This document shows positions 1 through 7,592 of a stretch of 64,000 bases of DNA, in pieces (within the stretch, counting starts at the first letter, position 1; every line of letters begins with the position of its first letter). A program made the translations under genes and the position numbers. The notes beneath the pieces were generated by a model. It made no database searches. It was given only the letters and a program-made list of their open reading frames with translations, and had not been told where the DNA came from. Origin of the DNA: Poseidonibacter parvus (lineage in GTDB: Bacteria > Campylobacterota > Campylobacteria > Campylobacterales > Arcobacteraceae); NCBI RefSeq assembly GCF_001956695.1, contig NZ_CP019070.1, forward strand, positions 1,674,001 through 1,738,000. The letters run 5' to 3'.

Positions 1-140
1 CCTGTTGTAATCATCACATGTTGTGCATCCTTATACTGGACAAGCTGATTCATGTTCTCATCCATTTTATACTCTAAGGTAAAGTCTGCGTATAACATCG
101 AAGTTAGTAACACTGTCGCTAATATTATTTTTGCTTTCAT
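1..140 (-). CDS. Secreted protein of unknown function, 5' part only
   Basis: An ATG at 140 is preceded on the minus strand by a strong AGGAG ribosome site 5 bases upstream, and the frame stays open to the window edge (46 codons). The N-terminus has a lysine pair followed by a hydrophobic stretch ending in LYA-DFT, a convincing Sec signal peptide with a cleavage site near residue 18. The visible mature part (TLEYKMDENMNQLVQYKDAQ) is hydrophilic and not recognisable. A TATAAA-like -10 lies in the last codons of sbcC just upstream. Partial gene; function not assignable. Confidence 0.7.
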   Translation of the reverse strand, partial: MKAKIILATVLLTSMLYADFTLEYKMDENMNQLVQYKDAQHVMITT

Positions 141-162
141 TGTTTCTCCTCTAGGTATTATT

Positions 163-2532
163 TTATAATTCAACAACAAACTCAAACATCTCTTTTATCT
201 CCATTTCATGAGAAATCAAAAATATCTGTCGATACTGTTCTTTTATAGTATGGAAGGCTTCTAGTATTTCTAAACGTCTTGCTTCATCTTGACTTCCAAA
301 AACTTCATCAAAAGCTAAGAACCCTACAGAACTTGTACCACTTAGTTCGCCTAGTGTTTTTGATATGGCGATTCTAAGAACCAAGTTTGCAAGGTCTACT
401 TCACCACCACTGAATCTCTCGATTGGGTATTTTTTCCCTTCATCATAAATAAAGAAGTCAAAATCATTTGATACTTCTATGTGTTGGTATTTTCCTTTTG
501 TGATTATTGCATACATTTCTGAAGCTATTGTAGATATTCTTGGGGCTATTTTTGAGTTTAGTTTTGTTTTAAACTCTCCTAGGCTTACTTTGATTTTTTC
601 GTAGTCAGTCAAATCATCTTTTTTTGTTTGTACTTTGCTTAGTTGTTTTGTATTATCATCTAAGCTTTGTTGGATTGTTTGGATTTGTCCGTTTATTGTG
701 GCTATTTGTACTTTTAGATTATTTAAAATGTTTGATTGTTCTTCTTTTTGTTTTTTAACCTCATCAAAGTTTTTCTCTTTCTCTTTGTGTTTTACCTCAT
801 CATAGTTGATTTGTTTATACTCTAGCTCTAAGGCTTCATATTTTTTACTTAAGTCATCTATTGTTGTAGTCACACTATTTAGTTCGTCTTGAACTTTATC
901 TAAACGTAAAAGCATAGTTTCTAATCCTAGAACATACTCGTACTTTGATTTTAACTCTTTTTGTTTTTCTAGTGCGTTAGTATGAGCTGTTTCATCATAG
1001 ATAAAAGTACTTATCTTTTCTAGTTCACTTTTGTTTTTAAGTCCATGAGCTTTTACTTTTTCAAAGTGTTCTTCTTCTTTTACTAGGTCACGTTTTTTAC
1101 TCTCTATTAGATTTACACTCTTTGAGGTAGTAAAGTACTCATGATTTGTACTCTCATAACTTTTTTGTACTTCTTCTTTTTGTTTCTTTAAAGCTTCAAG
1201 TTCTTCTTTATGTTTTTGTATCTTTTCGTTTTTCGTTTGTTTTACTATATCTTCTAGACTTTCAAGTACATTATCATACTCATCTAGTAGTGGTCTTGTA
1301 CATGTAGGACAGTTTGATTCACGTCCTAGGTCTTTTATCTTTTTTATTTTTGTATTTACATCTGCTATTAGTTTATCTTCACCTGCTATAGTTTTTTCTA
1401 TACTCTTTTCTTCTTGTATTTTTAGCTCTAGCTTTTGTTTATACTCTACTATATACTTTTCTAGTTCTTTTTCTTTTTCTATTAGTGTTTTATGCTCTTT
1501 AGTTTGCTCTTTTAACTCAACAATAGATTCTTTTGATTTAGTATATTGTTCTCTTAAACTTATCTGCTCAGTTATTAAACCTTCTTTTCTTATATGGTGT
1601 TCTTTTAACTTCTCTTGTTCTTTTATACTATCATGTACTTTTACATACTCTTGTTTAATGCTTTCTAAGCCTTTTAGTTCATTTTGTTTTAGCTTTAGAG
1701 TATTTACATCATCACTTAGTTTTGCTTGATTTCTTATATGTGAGTTTATACTAGTTTTTAATATCTCACATTGTGAAGCGTGATTTAGTTTTTGCTCTTT
1801 TGTTTTTAAGAAAATTGCTAGTTCTTTTTGTATCTCTACTTCTAATAGTTTAGATTGATTTATTTCTTTTGTTTTTATATCTACTTGATTTTGTAATTGT
1901 GTTGTTTGTTCTTTATACTCTACTATATGCGATTTCTTAACTTCTACATCTTCACTTGAAAGTAAAACCTCATCAAAAGCCTTTATTTCTCGATTTAGTT
2001 GTCTACTTTTTTCTATTAGCTCTTTTTCTACAAAATCTATCTTTTCAAGTCCTAGAAGTTTTCTAATCATCTTCTTTCTATCTTCTGGCTTTTGATTACT
2101 TAAAGAGGTTAACTCTTTTTGTGAAGCAAACAGTGTATGTAAAAATGCATCCTTACTCATACGTGTTAGTTTTACAATTGAAATTGTTACTTCTTTTGCT
2201 CCTGTAGTTATAAGTTCATTGTTTTTATAAAACTTTGCATTTGCACTTAAAGCCTTTCCTCTAAACTCTCTACTTACTTTATACTCAACACTGTCAAACT
2301 CAAACTCTAGTTCTACAATTACAGCTTCTTTAGTACTAGCATTTGCATTTCGTATTACTTCTTTATAGCCTTTGTTTTTAAGCTCACCATATAGTGCAAA
2401 TAGTATTGCTTCAAATATAGTAGACTTTCCACTACCATTTTTTCCTATGATTCCTACAAGGCCCTCTTTAAACTCTATTGAGTAAGAAGTATATCTTTTG
2501 AAATTTTCTAGAGTTAGTTTAGTTAGTATCAT
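163..2532 (-). CDS. sbcC: SbcC/Rad50-type exonuclease subunit
   Basis: ATPase subunit of the SbcCD (Rad50-Mre11) nuclease that opens hairpins and processes DNA ends. The 789-residue protein has a Walker A loop (GKNGSGKST, about 30-38), a long coiled coil, the zinc hook CPTC (408-411) at its centre, a returning coiled coil, the ABC signature RFSGGE (about 704-709) and Walker B FLAFDE near the C-terminus. The ATG at 2532 is preferred over an in-frame ATG at 2547 because an AGGAAAG ribosome site lies 5 bases before it, inside the codons of the longer version. It overlaps sbcD by 14 bases, so the two are translationally coupled. It is shorter than E. coli SbcC because of a shorter coiled coil, which is usual for Campylobacterota. 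Confidence 0.93.
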   Translation of the reverse strand: MILTKLTLENFKRYTSYSIEFKEGLVGIIGKNGSGKSTIFEAILFALYGELKNKGYKEVIRNANASTKEAVIVELEFEFDSVEYKVSREFRGKALSANAKFYKNNELITTGAKEVTISIVKLTRMSKDAFLHTLFASQKELTSLSNQKPEDRKKMIRKLLGLEKIDFVEKELIEKSRQLNREIKAFDEVLLSSEDVEVKKSHIVEYKEQTTQLQNQVDIKTKEINQSKLLEVEIQKELAIFLKTKEQKLNHASQCEILKTSINSHIRNQAKLSDDVNTLKLKQNELKGLESIKQEYVKVHDSIKEQEKLKEHHIRKEGLITEQISLREQYTKSKESIVELKEQTKEHKTLIEKEKELEKYIVEYKQKLELKIQEEKSIEKTIAGEDKLIADVNTKIKKIKDLGRESNCPTCTRPLLDEYDNVLESLEDIVKQTKNEKIQKHKEELEALKKQKEEVQKSYESTNHEYFTTSKSVNLIESKKRDLVKEEEHFEKVKAHGLKNKSELEKISTFIYDETAHTNALEKQKELKSKYEYVLGLETMLLRLDKVQDELNSVTTTIDDLSKKYEALELEYKQINYDEVKHKEKEKNFDEVKKQKEEQSNILNNLKVQIATINGQIQTIQQSLDDNTKQLSKVQTKKDDLTDYEKIKVSLGEFKTKLNSKIAPRISTIASEMYAIITKGKYQHIEVSNDFDFFIYDEGKKYPIERFSGGEVDLANLVLRIAISKTLGELSGTSSVGFLAFDEVFGSQDEARRLEILEAFHTIKEQYRQIFLISHEMEIKEMFEFVVEL

Positions 2533-3667
2533 TAGTACTTTCCTCATATAAAGAAAACAACTCTTGCACTTTGTTTTTTAATCTATCATATTCTTCTTTT
2601 TTACTATCATCTTGTATATGCTCTAAGAAATACTCTTCTAAACTTAAAGCTTCTATATCTTCTACTTTAGAATCACTAGAGCTGTTTTTAAACTCTCTTT
2701 TTATATTTACACTCATGGCATCTGGAAATAGTTCTTTTATACTAGAGTTTTGTATGTCTATTGATTGAAGTGAGCTTAGGTTTGTTAGTTTCACATCTAC
2801 AATAGCATTTAGAGTATCACTAGAGTCAATATTTTGTATTGACTGCTCATAATCACTACAATCAATTTCTTTTACTCTTATAGGTCTTATATTAATTTGT
2901 TTATACTCTACATGTAAGGTATTTAATAAATCATCTTCAATATCAAGAACTACAAAACCTTTTTCATTTCTTTTATCGTTTAAACTAGTTCGCTCTAAGC
3001 TACCACTATAAAAAACATTTTCGTACTTTTCTTTTGTACCTTTTATACTTACTGCTCCAAAACCATGCCAGTGACCAAGTGCAACATAATCCATCTTTTC
3101 AAAGATATATTCTTTATCGCTTGGATATACCCACTCTCCATACTCATTCATAAGATACCAAGCACCAACAGTACAATGCATCATCATAATATTTTTTTTA
3201 CGAGTATCGATACTACTTTCACATAGTTCTATTTGATCTAGTGCAATACTGTCATCATTCATATGTGGTAGTGTATGAAACACTACATCATCAAACTCTA
3301 TTTTTTTATATTCTTGAGAGTATGAAGCATATACATTTTTAAAGTTTTCAAATATCTTCAAAATTGGTGAGCTTAGATTTGTACGTGGAGTTGAGTGATT
3401 ACCTGCTATTAGTATAAAAGGTATATCTAAGTTATCTATTATTTTAAACTGTTCAAGTGCAAAAGTAATAGCTCTATTACTTGGAGAACTTCTATGAAAT
3501 AAATCACCTGTGTGAATTATGAAATCAGGTTTAATTTTTATGATTTGATTTACTACTTGAGTAAAGGCATCATAAAAGTCTGCTTCTCTTTGGTTTATAT
3601 TATTTTCATCTAAAATATCAAGATCGTTATATCCTAAGTGGGTATCACTAAAATGAAGAATTTTCAA
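2519..3667 (-). CDS. sbcD: SbcD/Mre11-type metallophosphoesterase nuclease subunit
   Basis: Nuclease partner of the downstream sbcC. The five phosphoesterase motifs are visible: DTHLG (8-12), GDLFHR (54-59), GNHST (89-93), MMHC about residue 163, and LGHWHG about residue 197; these supply the Mn ligands and catalytic His. A helical C-terminal part (about 320-380) fits the SbcC-binding and capping region. The start is a TTG at 3667, preceded by AAAAGGA; it places MKILHFSDTHLG exactly where family proteins begin. The gene overlaps the channel gene upstream by 20 bases and sbcC downstream by 14. Confidence 0.93.
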   Translation of the reverse strand: MKILHFSDTHLGYNDLDILDENNINQREADFYDAFTQVVNQIIKIKPDFIIHTGDLFHRSSPSNRAITFALEQFKIIDNLDIPFILIAGNHSTPRTNLSSPILKIFENFKNVYASYSQEYKKIEFDDVVFHTLPHMNDDSIALDQIELCESSIDTRKKNIMMMHCTVGAWYLMNEYGEWVYPSDKEYIFEKMDYVALGHWHGFGAVSIKGTKEKYENVFYSGSLERTSLNDKRNEKGFVVLDIEDDLLNTLHVEYKQINIRPIRVKEIDCSDYEQSIQNIDSSDTLNAIVDVKLTNLSSLQSIDIQNSSIKELFPDAMSVNIKREFKNSSSDSKVEDIEALSLEEYFLEHIQDDSKKEEYDRLKNKVQELFSLYEESTNDTN

Positions 3668-4442
3668 GTTTTTCCTTTTCCAGCTTTTCTCTTTCTATTT
3701 TTTCTCTTTTTCTTTGCTTTTTATCATTTATCTTTTCTAAAAGTGCTGAGGTAAAAATACTTCCAGGAATTGCATAAAAAGCAATACCTAAAAAGCTTAC
3801 AAAAGTTGTAAGTATTCTTCCCATAAGTGTAATAGGATACATATCTCCATATCCAACTGTTGTAAAAGTAATAACTGTCCACCACATAGTCGTACCCATA
3901 CTTATGAAAACTTCAGGCTGTGCATCTTTTTCAAAATAATAAACTAAAGGTGTAATAGTAATAAGTAATACGATAAGAGTAATAGCTATAAAAATAAATT
4001 CTTCTTTTTTTTCTTTTACTATTGATACAACTAAACCATCGAACTCAGCAAATTTTGTCAATCTAAATAGTTTAAAGATACGAAGAATACGTAAAGCTCT
4101 TAAGAAACCAAAGTCAAGATTAAATAAAGATAGATAAAAAGGAAGAATTGCTATTAAATCAATTAGCATCATAGGTCTAGTCATATATTTAAATCTATTT
4201 ATTCTTGCATTAAAACCAAGAGCATAAACTCTTGCAAGATATTCAAGAGTAAAAAGCATTACATTTGTAAAGTTTATTATTGAAAAAATATCATAATACT
4301 CTAATAAGGATTTTTCAGTTTGTAAAAACATGACAATAATACTTATAAAAATATTTGTAAATATCAAAATTTGAATTAACATTCCATACTTATGCCTACG
4401 GGGATATTCAAATATCGTGTGTAGTTGTTTTTTTAGATTCAT
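3648..4442 (-). CDS. Voltage-gated-type potassium channel / ion transporter
   Basis: A 264-residue six-segment cation channel. Hydrophobic segments S1-S3 occupy roughly 20-110, an S4-like helix with regularly spaced arginines (FLRALRILRIFKLFRL) lies at about 113-128, and the pore loop carries the K+ selectivity filter TVGYGD (195-200). The C-terminus is a short lysine/glutamate-rich charged tail without an RCK/TrkA domain. It is co-directional with comEC upstream (40-base gap) and overlaps sbcD by 20 bases, so it is probably co-transcribed with the nuclease genes although no functional link is known. Confidence 0.88.
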   Translation of the reverse strand: MNLKKQLHTIFEYPRRHKYGMLIQILIFTNIFISIIVMFLQTEKSLLEYYDIFSIINFTNVMLFTLEYLARVYALGFNARINRFKYMTRPMMLIDLIAILPFYLSLFNLDFGFLRALRILRIFKLFRLTKFAEFDGLVVSIVKEKKEEFIFIAITLIVLLITITPLVYYFEKDAQPEVFISMGTTMWWTVITFTTVGYGDMYPITLMGRILTTFVSFLGIAFYAIPGSIFTSALLEKINDKKQRKREKIEREKLEKEKLENSSF

Positions 4443-4481
4443 ATATTCTCTTTTATTGTAATTATTAATTATATAATAATC

Positions 4482-5723
4482 TTATAAAAACAAATATATA
4501 TTATACAAAACTATAAAAACATTTAATAATATAAAAGCTTTTTTATTAAATATTGAGCTAAAAGATAAAAGTACAAAAATAATAAACAACTCAAATGTAA
4601 TTCCAACCTCAAAGGTATAAAACTCATATGATAAAAAAGAGAGTAAATATTTATCAAAAATATGTGCAAAACTAAATATATGAGCAAAAAGTTCAAGTGG
4701 ATAAAAAAAAGTAAAAACAATAGTCATAAAAGGAGAGTACAGTTGTTCATAGGTAGTAGTTTCAAAAAAGTAGTGAACAATTGGGTTCATCGCAAAATAT
4801 ATCCAAAAATTAAAAAATAAAAGCTGCAAGACTTTACTTTTCAAATCTTTAAAATACTTAATAAATAAAAATATATAAAATACTCCAAACATAGAAAACC
4901 ATAAAGATAAAGAAAATATAAATTTTGGGAAAATTGATATTATTATTAAAAAAGCAAAAAATAAATTTGTAAAAGTGATTAGTTTTATCTTCGATCGAAG
5001 TAAATATATTCCTAAATATAACATTACAAAAGCCCTTAAAAGTGAAGCTACGACATTTGTAAGAAGCAAATATGAAAATAAAAATACAAGTGCAATTAAA
5101 AGCAAATCATATTTTTTATTTCTATATGGGAAATATCTTGTATGAAAAAAACTATAAGGAAAATAGAAAATCCAATAAATCAAAAAAGATAAAACAGCCA
5201 AGTGAAAACCAGATAAAGCAACTAAATGACTAATGCCATAATTTGTAAAAACTTCTCTTGTTTGTGTAGATAAAGGAATTGCTAAAAACAGTGCTTCAAA
5301 TACTTCACTAATTTGAGTATTTTGATGATTAGCTCTTATTTTTTCTATAATTTTATCTTTGAAGCTTGTCTTTTTTGTAAGCTTATCAAAATATATTGTA
5401 TTAGTATAAAAGCCTTTTAAGTATTTAATAAAATCGATTTTTTCTGTAATTATTGCAATATTTAATAAATCACGTTTTTTTATATCATGAGATTTAGGAA
5501 AAGATGTGAAAAAATCAAAATTCTTTGATTTTAATTTTAATACATCATATTTTTCTTTTTTATAAATATTTATAACTTCAACTTTTGTTTCATAAACCTC
5601 CTCGTATACTAACTCTTGATACTTAGTATATTCAATAGAAAGGCTTATACAAAAAATCATAAATAACAATAATATAAATTTTAAGTTTATAGACTCAAGC
5701 TGTTTTTTATTTAAAATAATCAT
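4482..5723 (-). CDS. comEC: ComEC/Rec2-type DNA uptake channel protein
   Basis: Inner-membrane channel protein for single-stranded DNA entry during natural transformation. It is 413 residues, with an N-terminal membrane helix, a soluble stretch of about 40-130, and then the family hallmark HLVALSGFHLAVLS (166-179) opening a block of membrane helices (Competence domain). It lacks the C-terminal metallo-beta-lactamase-like domain of Bacillus ComEC, as is common in Campylobacterota. The region is extremely AT-rich. A TATAAT box sits only about 7 bases before the ATG. It heads the minus-strand run to the channel gene and sbcDC. Confidence 0.88.
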   Translation of the reverse strand: MIILNKKQLESINLKFILLLFMIFCISLSIEYTKYQELVYEEVYETKVEVINIYKKEKYDVLKLKSKNFDFFTSFPKSHDIKKRDLLNIAIITEKIDFIKYLKGFYTNTIYFDKLTKKTSFKDKIIEKIRANHQNTQISEVFEALFLAIPLSTQTREVFTNYGISHLVALSGFHLAVLSFLIYWIFYFPYSFFHTRYFPYRNKKYDLLLIALVFLFSYLLLTNVVASLLRAFVMLYLGIYLLRSKIKLITFTNLFFAFLIIISIFPKFIFSLSLWFSMFGVFYIFLFIKYFKDLKSKVLQLLFFNFWIYFAMNPIVHYFFETTTYEQLYSPFMTIVFTFFYPLELFAHIFSFAHIFDKYLLSFLSYEFYTFEVGITFELFIIFVLLSFSSIFNKKAFILLNVFIVLYNIYLFL

Positions 5724-5728
5724 ATAAA

Positions 5729-5738
5729 TTATTATAGT
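5729..5738 (-). promoter_or_regulatory. -10 box close to the comEC start
   Basis: On the minus strand TATAAT occupies 5736-5731. Usual spacing puts the transcription start at about 5724, directly against the comEC ATG at 5723, which would leave almost no leader. No Shine-Dalgarno sequence is visible before that ATG. Inference only. Confidence 0.4.
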
Positions 5739-5795
5739 GAGTTTTATATATGTTATACTAATTTGATAACTTTATTATTTATAAAAGGAGCCATA

Positions 5796-7277
5796 ATGAG
5801 CGAGAAATTAGTCTTAGGTCCTTTATTATCAGTAGAAGATGATAATAAATATATTGTCTGTTTTTTAAGTAAAACTAATCTTGATTATTCTGTTATATTT
5901 AATAACACAATAGTAAAAGCTACAAAATTTGCAAATTTAAATAGTGGATATTTTTATAGAGCAGAATATAATATAAAACAATCAAAAAATTCTAGAATAA
6001 TCAAATATCAAATACAAAATGAAAAAGGTATTCTAGAAGATTTTAATAAGCGTGATTTTTGGGAGTTTTATATTCCAGCAAAAGATGAAAAACCAAAGTT
6101 TGCTTATGGGTCTTGTAATGGTTTTTCAAGTCCTGACCTTCTTGCAAAAATTGATGTTCCATATAAATTATGGGAAAAACTAGAAATTGCTCATAAACAA
6201 GAGCCCTTTTCTGTTCTTATAATGGGTGGTGATCAAGTTTATGCAGATGAATTATGGTCAAAAGTTTTAGAACTTGAAAAATGGTCAAAACTTAAGATGA
6301 GTGAGAAAGTAAAAAGAAACGCTTCTAAAACTATGATTAGGCAGTTAAATGATTTTTATGAAAAACTCTATATAAAAAAATGGAGTGATAAATCAATGTC
6401 CTTAGCACTTGCATCTATTCCAACAGTTATGATGTGGGATGACCATGACATATTTGATGGTTGGGGTTCATACCCTGAAGAACTACAAACATGCAATGTA
6501 TACAATAATATTTTTAATGTTGCAAAAAAGTATTTTGAAATATTCCAAATTAGAACAATTAAAAATCATACCCTACTTTCTAAAAAAAGAGACCATTTTT
6601 CTTTTGCACTAAAATTTAGAAACTATCATATTTTAGGACTTGATAATAGAGCTCAAAGAAGTATATATTCTGTAATGGGAAATGAGCAATGGAAAGATAT
6701 AAACAATTATCTTGATGAAAATGCTTTGAATGATAACTTACTTGTATTATCAGCTGTTCCTGTTGTTTATAGAGATTTTTCTTGTACTGAAGATTTAGTT
6801 GATTTTACATCATGGCAAGAAGAGTTAACAGATGATTTAAAAGATCACTGGAGAGCAAAAGAGCATCAAGGTGAGAGAATGCGACTTATTATGCGTTTAT
6901 TTATGAATATACAAAAAAGAAAATCAAATAAAAAAAATACAAGAACAGTGATTTTATCAGGTGATGTTCATGTAGGTTCTTTGGGAGTTATTAATGATCA
7001 TGAAAATAAAGATAAAATTCATCAAGTAGTATCTTCAGGTATTGTACACACACCTCCTTCATATATTGAATGGTTAGGAATTTGTGCTGTTACAAATGAT
7101 AGAAATGAGTTTTTAAATGAAGATAAAACCATTGAGACTTCAATGCTAACACCAATTGGTTCAGCTAAGTATCTAAGAGTTAGAAATTTTGTAACATTAA
7201 ATGAAGGAACAGATGAAAAGTTATGGATAAATTGGGTTTGTGATAATAAAGACAAACCTTGTTATGCCTTAAATTAA
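5796..7277 (+). CDS. PhoD-like alkaline phosphatase family protein
   Basis: A 493-residue metallophosphoesterase of the PhoD type. Motifs in order: GSCNG (about residue 105), GGDQVYAD (about 144-151), MMWDDHDIFDGWGS (about 218-231) and LSGDVHVGSLG (about 389-399), supplying the metal-binding Asp, Asn and His residues. The ATG at 5796 has AAAAGGAG 5 bases upstream and is preferred to an upstream in-frame ATG at 5763. No signal peptide or Tat motif is seen, unlike exported PhoD enzymes, so a cytoplasmic phosphodiesterase or phosphatase is likely; substrate unknown. A TATACT -10 lies at 5753-5758. Confidence 0.85.
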   Translation: MSEKLVLGPLLSVEDDNKYIVCFLSKTNLDYSVIFNNTIVKATKFANLNSGYFYRAEYNIKQSKNSRIIKYQIQNEKGILEDFNKRDFWEFYIPAKDEKPKFAYGSCNGFSSPDLLAKIDVPYKLWEKLEIAHKQEPFSVLIMGGDQVYADELWSKVLELEKWSKLKMSEKVKRNASKTMIRQLNDFYEKLYIKKWSDKSMSLALASIPTVMMWDDHDIFDGWGSYPEELQTCNVYNNIFNVAKKYFEIFQIRTIKNHTLLSKKRDHFSFALKFRNYHILGLDNRAQRSIYSVMGNEQWKDINNYLDENALNDNLLVLSAVPVVYRDFSCTEDLVDFTSWQEELTDDLKDHWRAKEHQGERMRLIMRLFMNIQKRKSNKKNTRTVILSGDVHVGSLGVINDHENKDKIHQVVSSGIVHTPPSYIEWLGICAVTNDRNEFLNEDKTIETSMLTPIGSAKYLRVRNFVTLNEGTDEKLWINWVCDNKDKPCYALN

Positions 7278-7341
7278 ATAAAATATTTGTTTTTATTAAA
7301 ATATAAAGTTATAATTTAAAAAAGATAGTATAAGGATTAAC

Positions 7342-7560
7342 ATGAAATCTAAAATAGAAAATATACTTAAAAAAAGTATCATAAAATTGAATAATTTAAA
7401 TAAGAGTGATATTTATTATATAACTGGCGTTGTAAGTGTTTTAACAGCTTTTATAGGTACTTTTGCATTTGTATTTGGAAATATTATATTGTTGTCTTTA
7501 TCACCATTAATACTATTAACATCTTATCATTGTAATTTTTTAATGGAAAATAAAATTTAA
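7342..7560 (+). CDS. Small membrane protein, unknown
   Basis: A 72-residue protein with a basic, lysine-rich N-terminus and then two hydrophobic stretches (about 28-47 and 49-65) separated by a Gly-Asn turn. An AAGGA ribosome site precedes the ATG at 7342. It follows the PhoD-like gene by 64 bases in the same direction and ends at the bidirectional hairpin shared with ovoA. No family recognised; function unknown. Confidence 0.6.
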   Translation: MKSKIENILKKSIIKLNNLNKSDIYYITGVVSVLTAFIGTFAFVFGNIILLSLSPLILLTSYHCNFLMENKI

Positions 7561-7564
7561 AGTT

Positions 7565-7592
7565 AAAAGAAAAAAGCCTAAGCTTTTTTCTT
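7565..7592. terminator. Bidirectional terminator between the 72-residue gene and ovoA
   Basis: A perfect 9-bp stem GAAAAAAGC / GCTTTTTTC (7569-7577 and 7582-7590) with a CTAA loop. The A and T runs lie within the stem arms, so it can act on both strands. The ovoA stop codon (7578-7580) is in the loop and the KKKA tail of OvoA is encoded by one arm. Confidence 0.75.
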
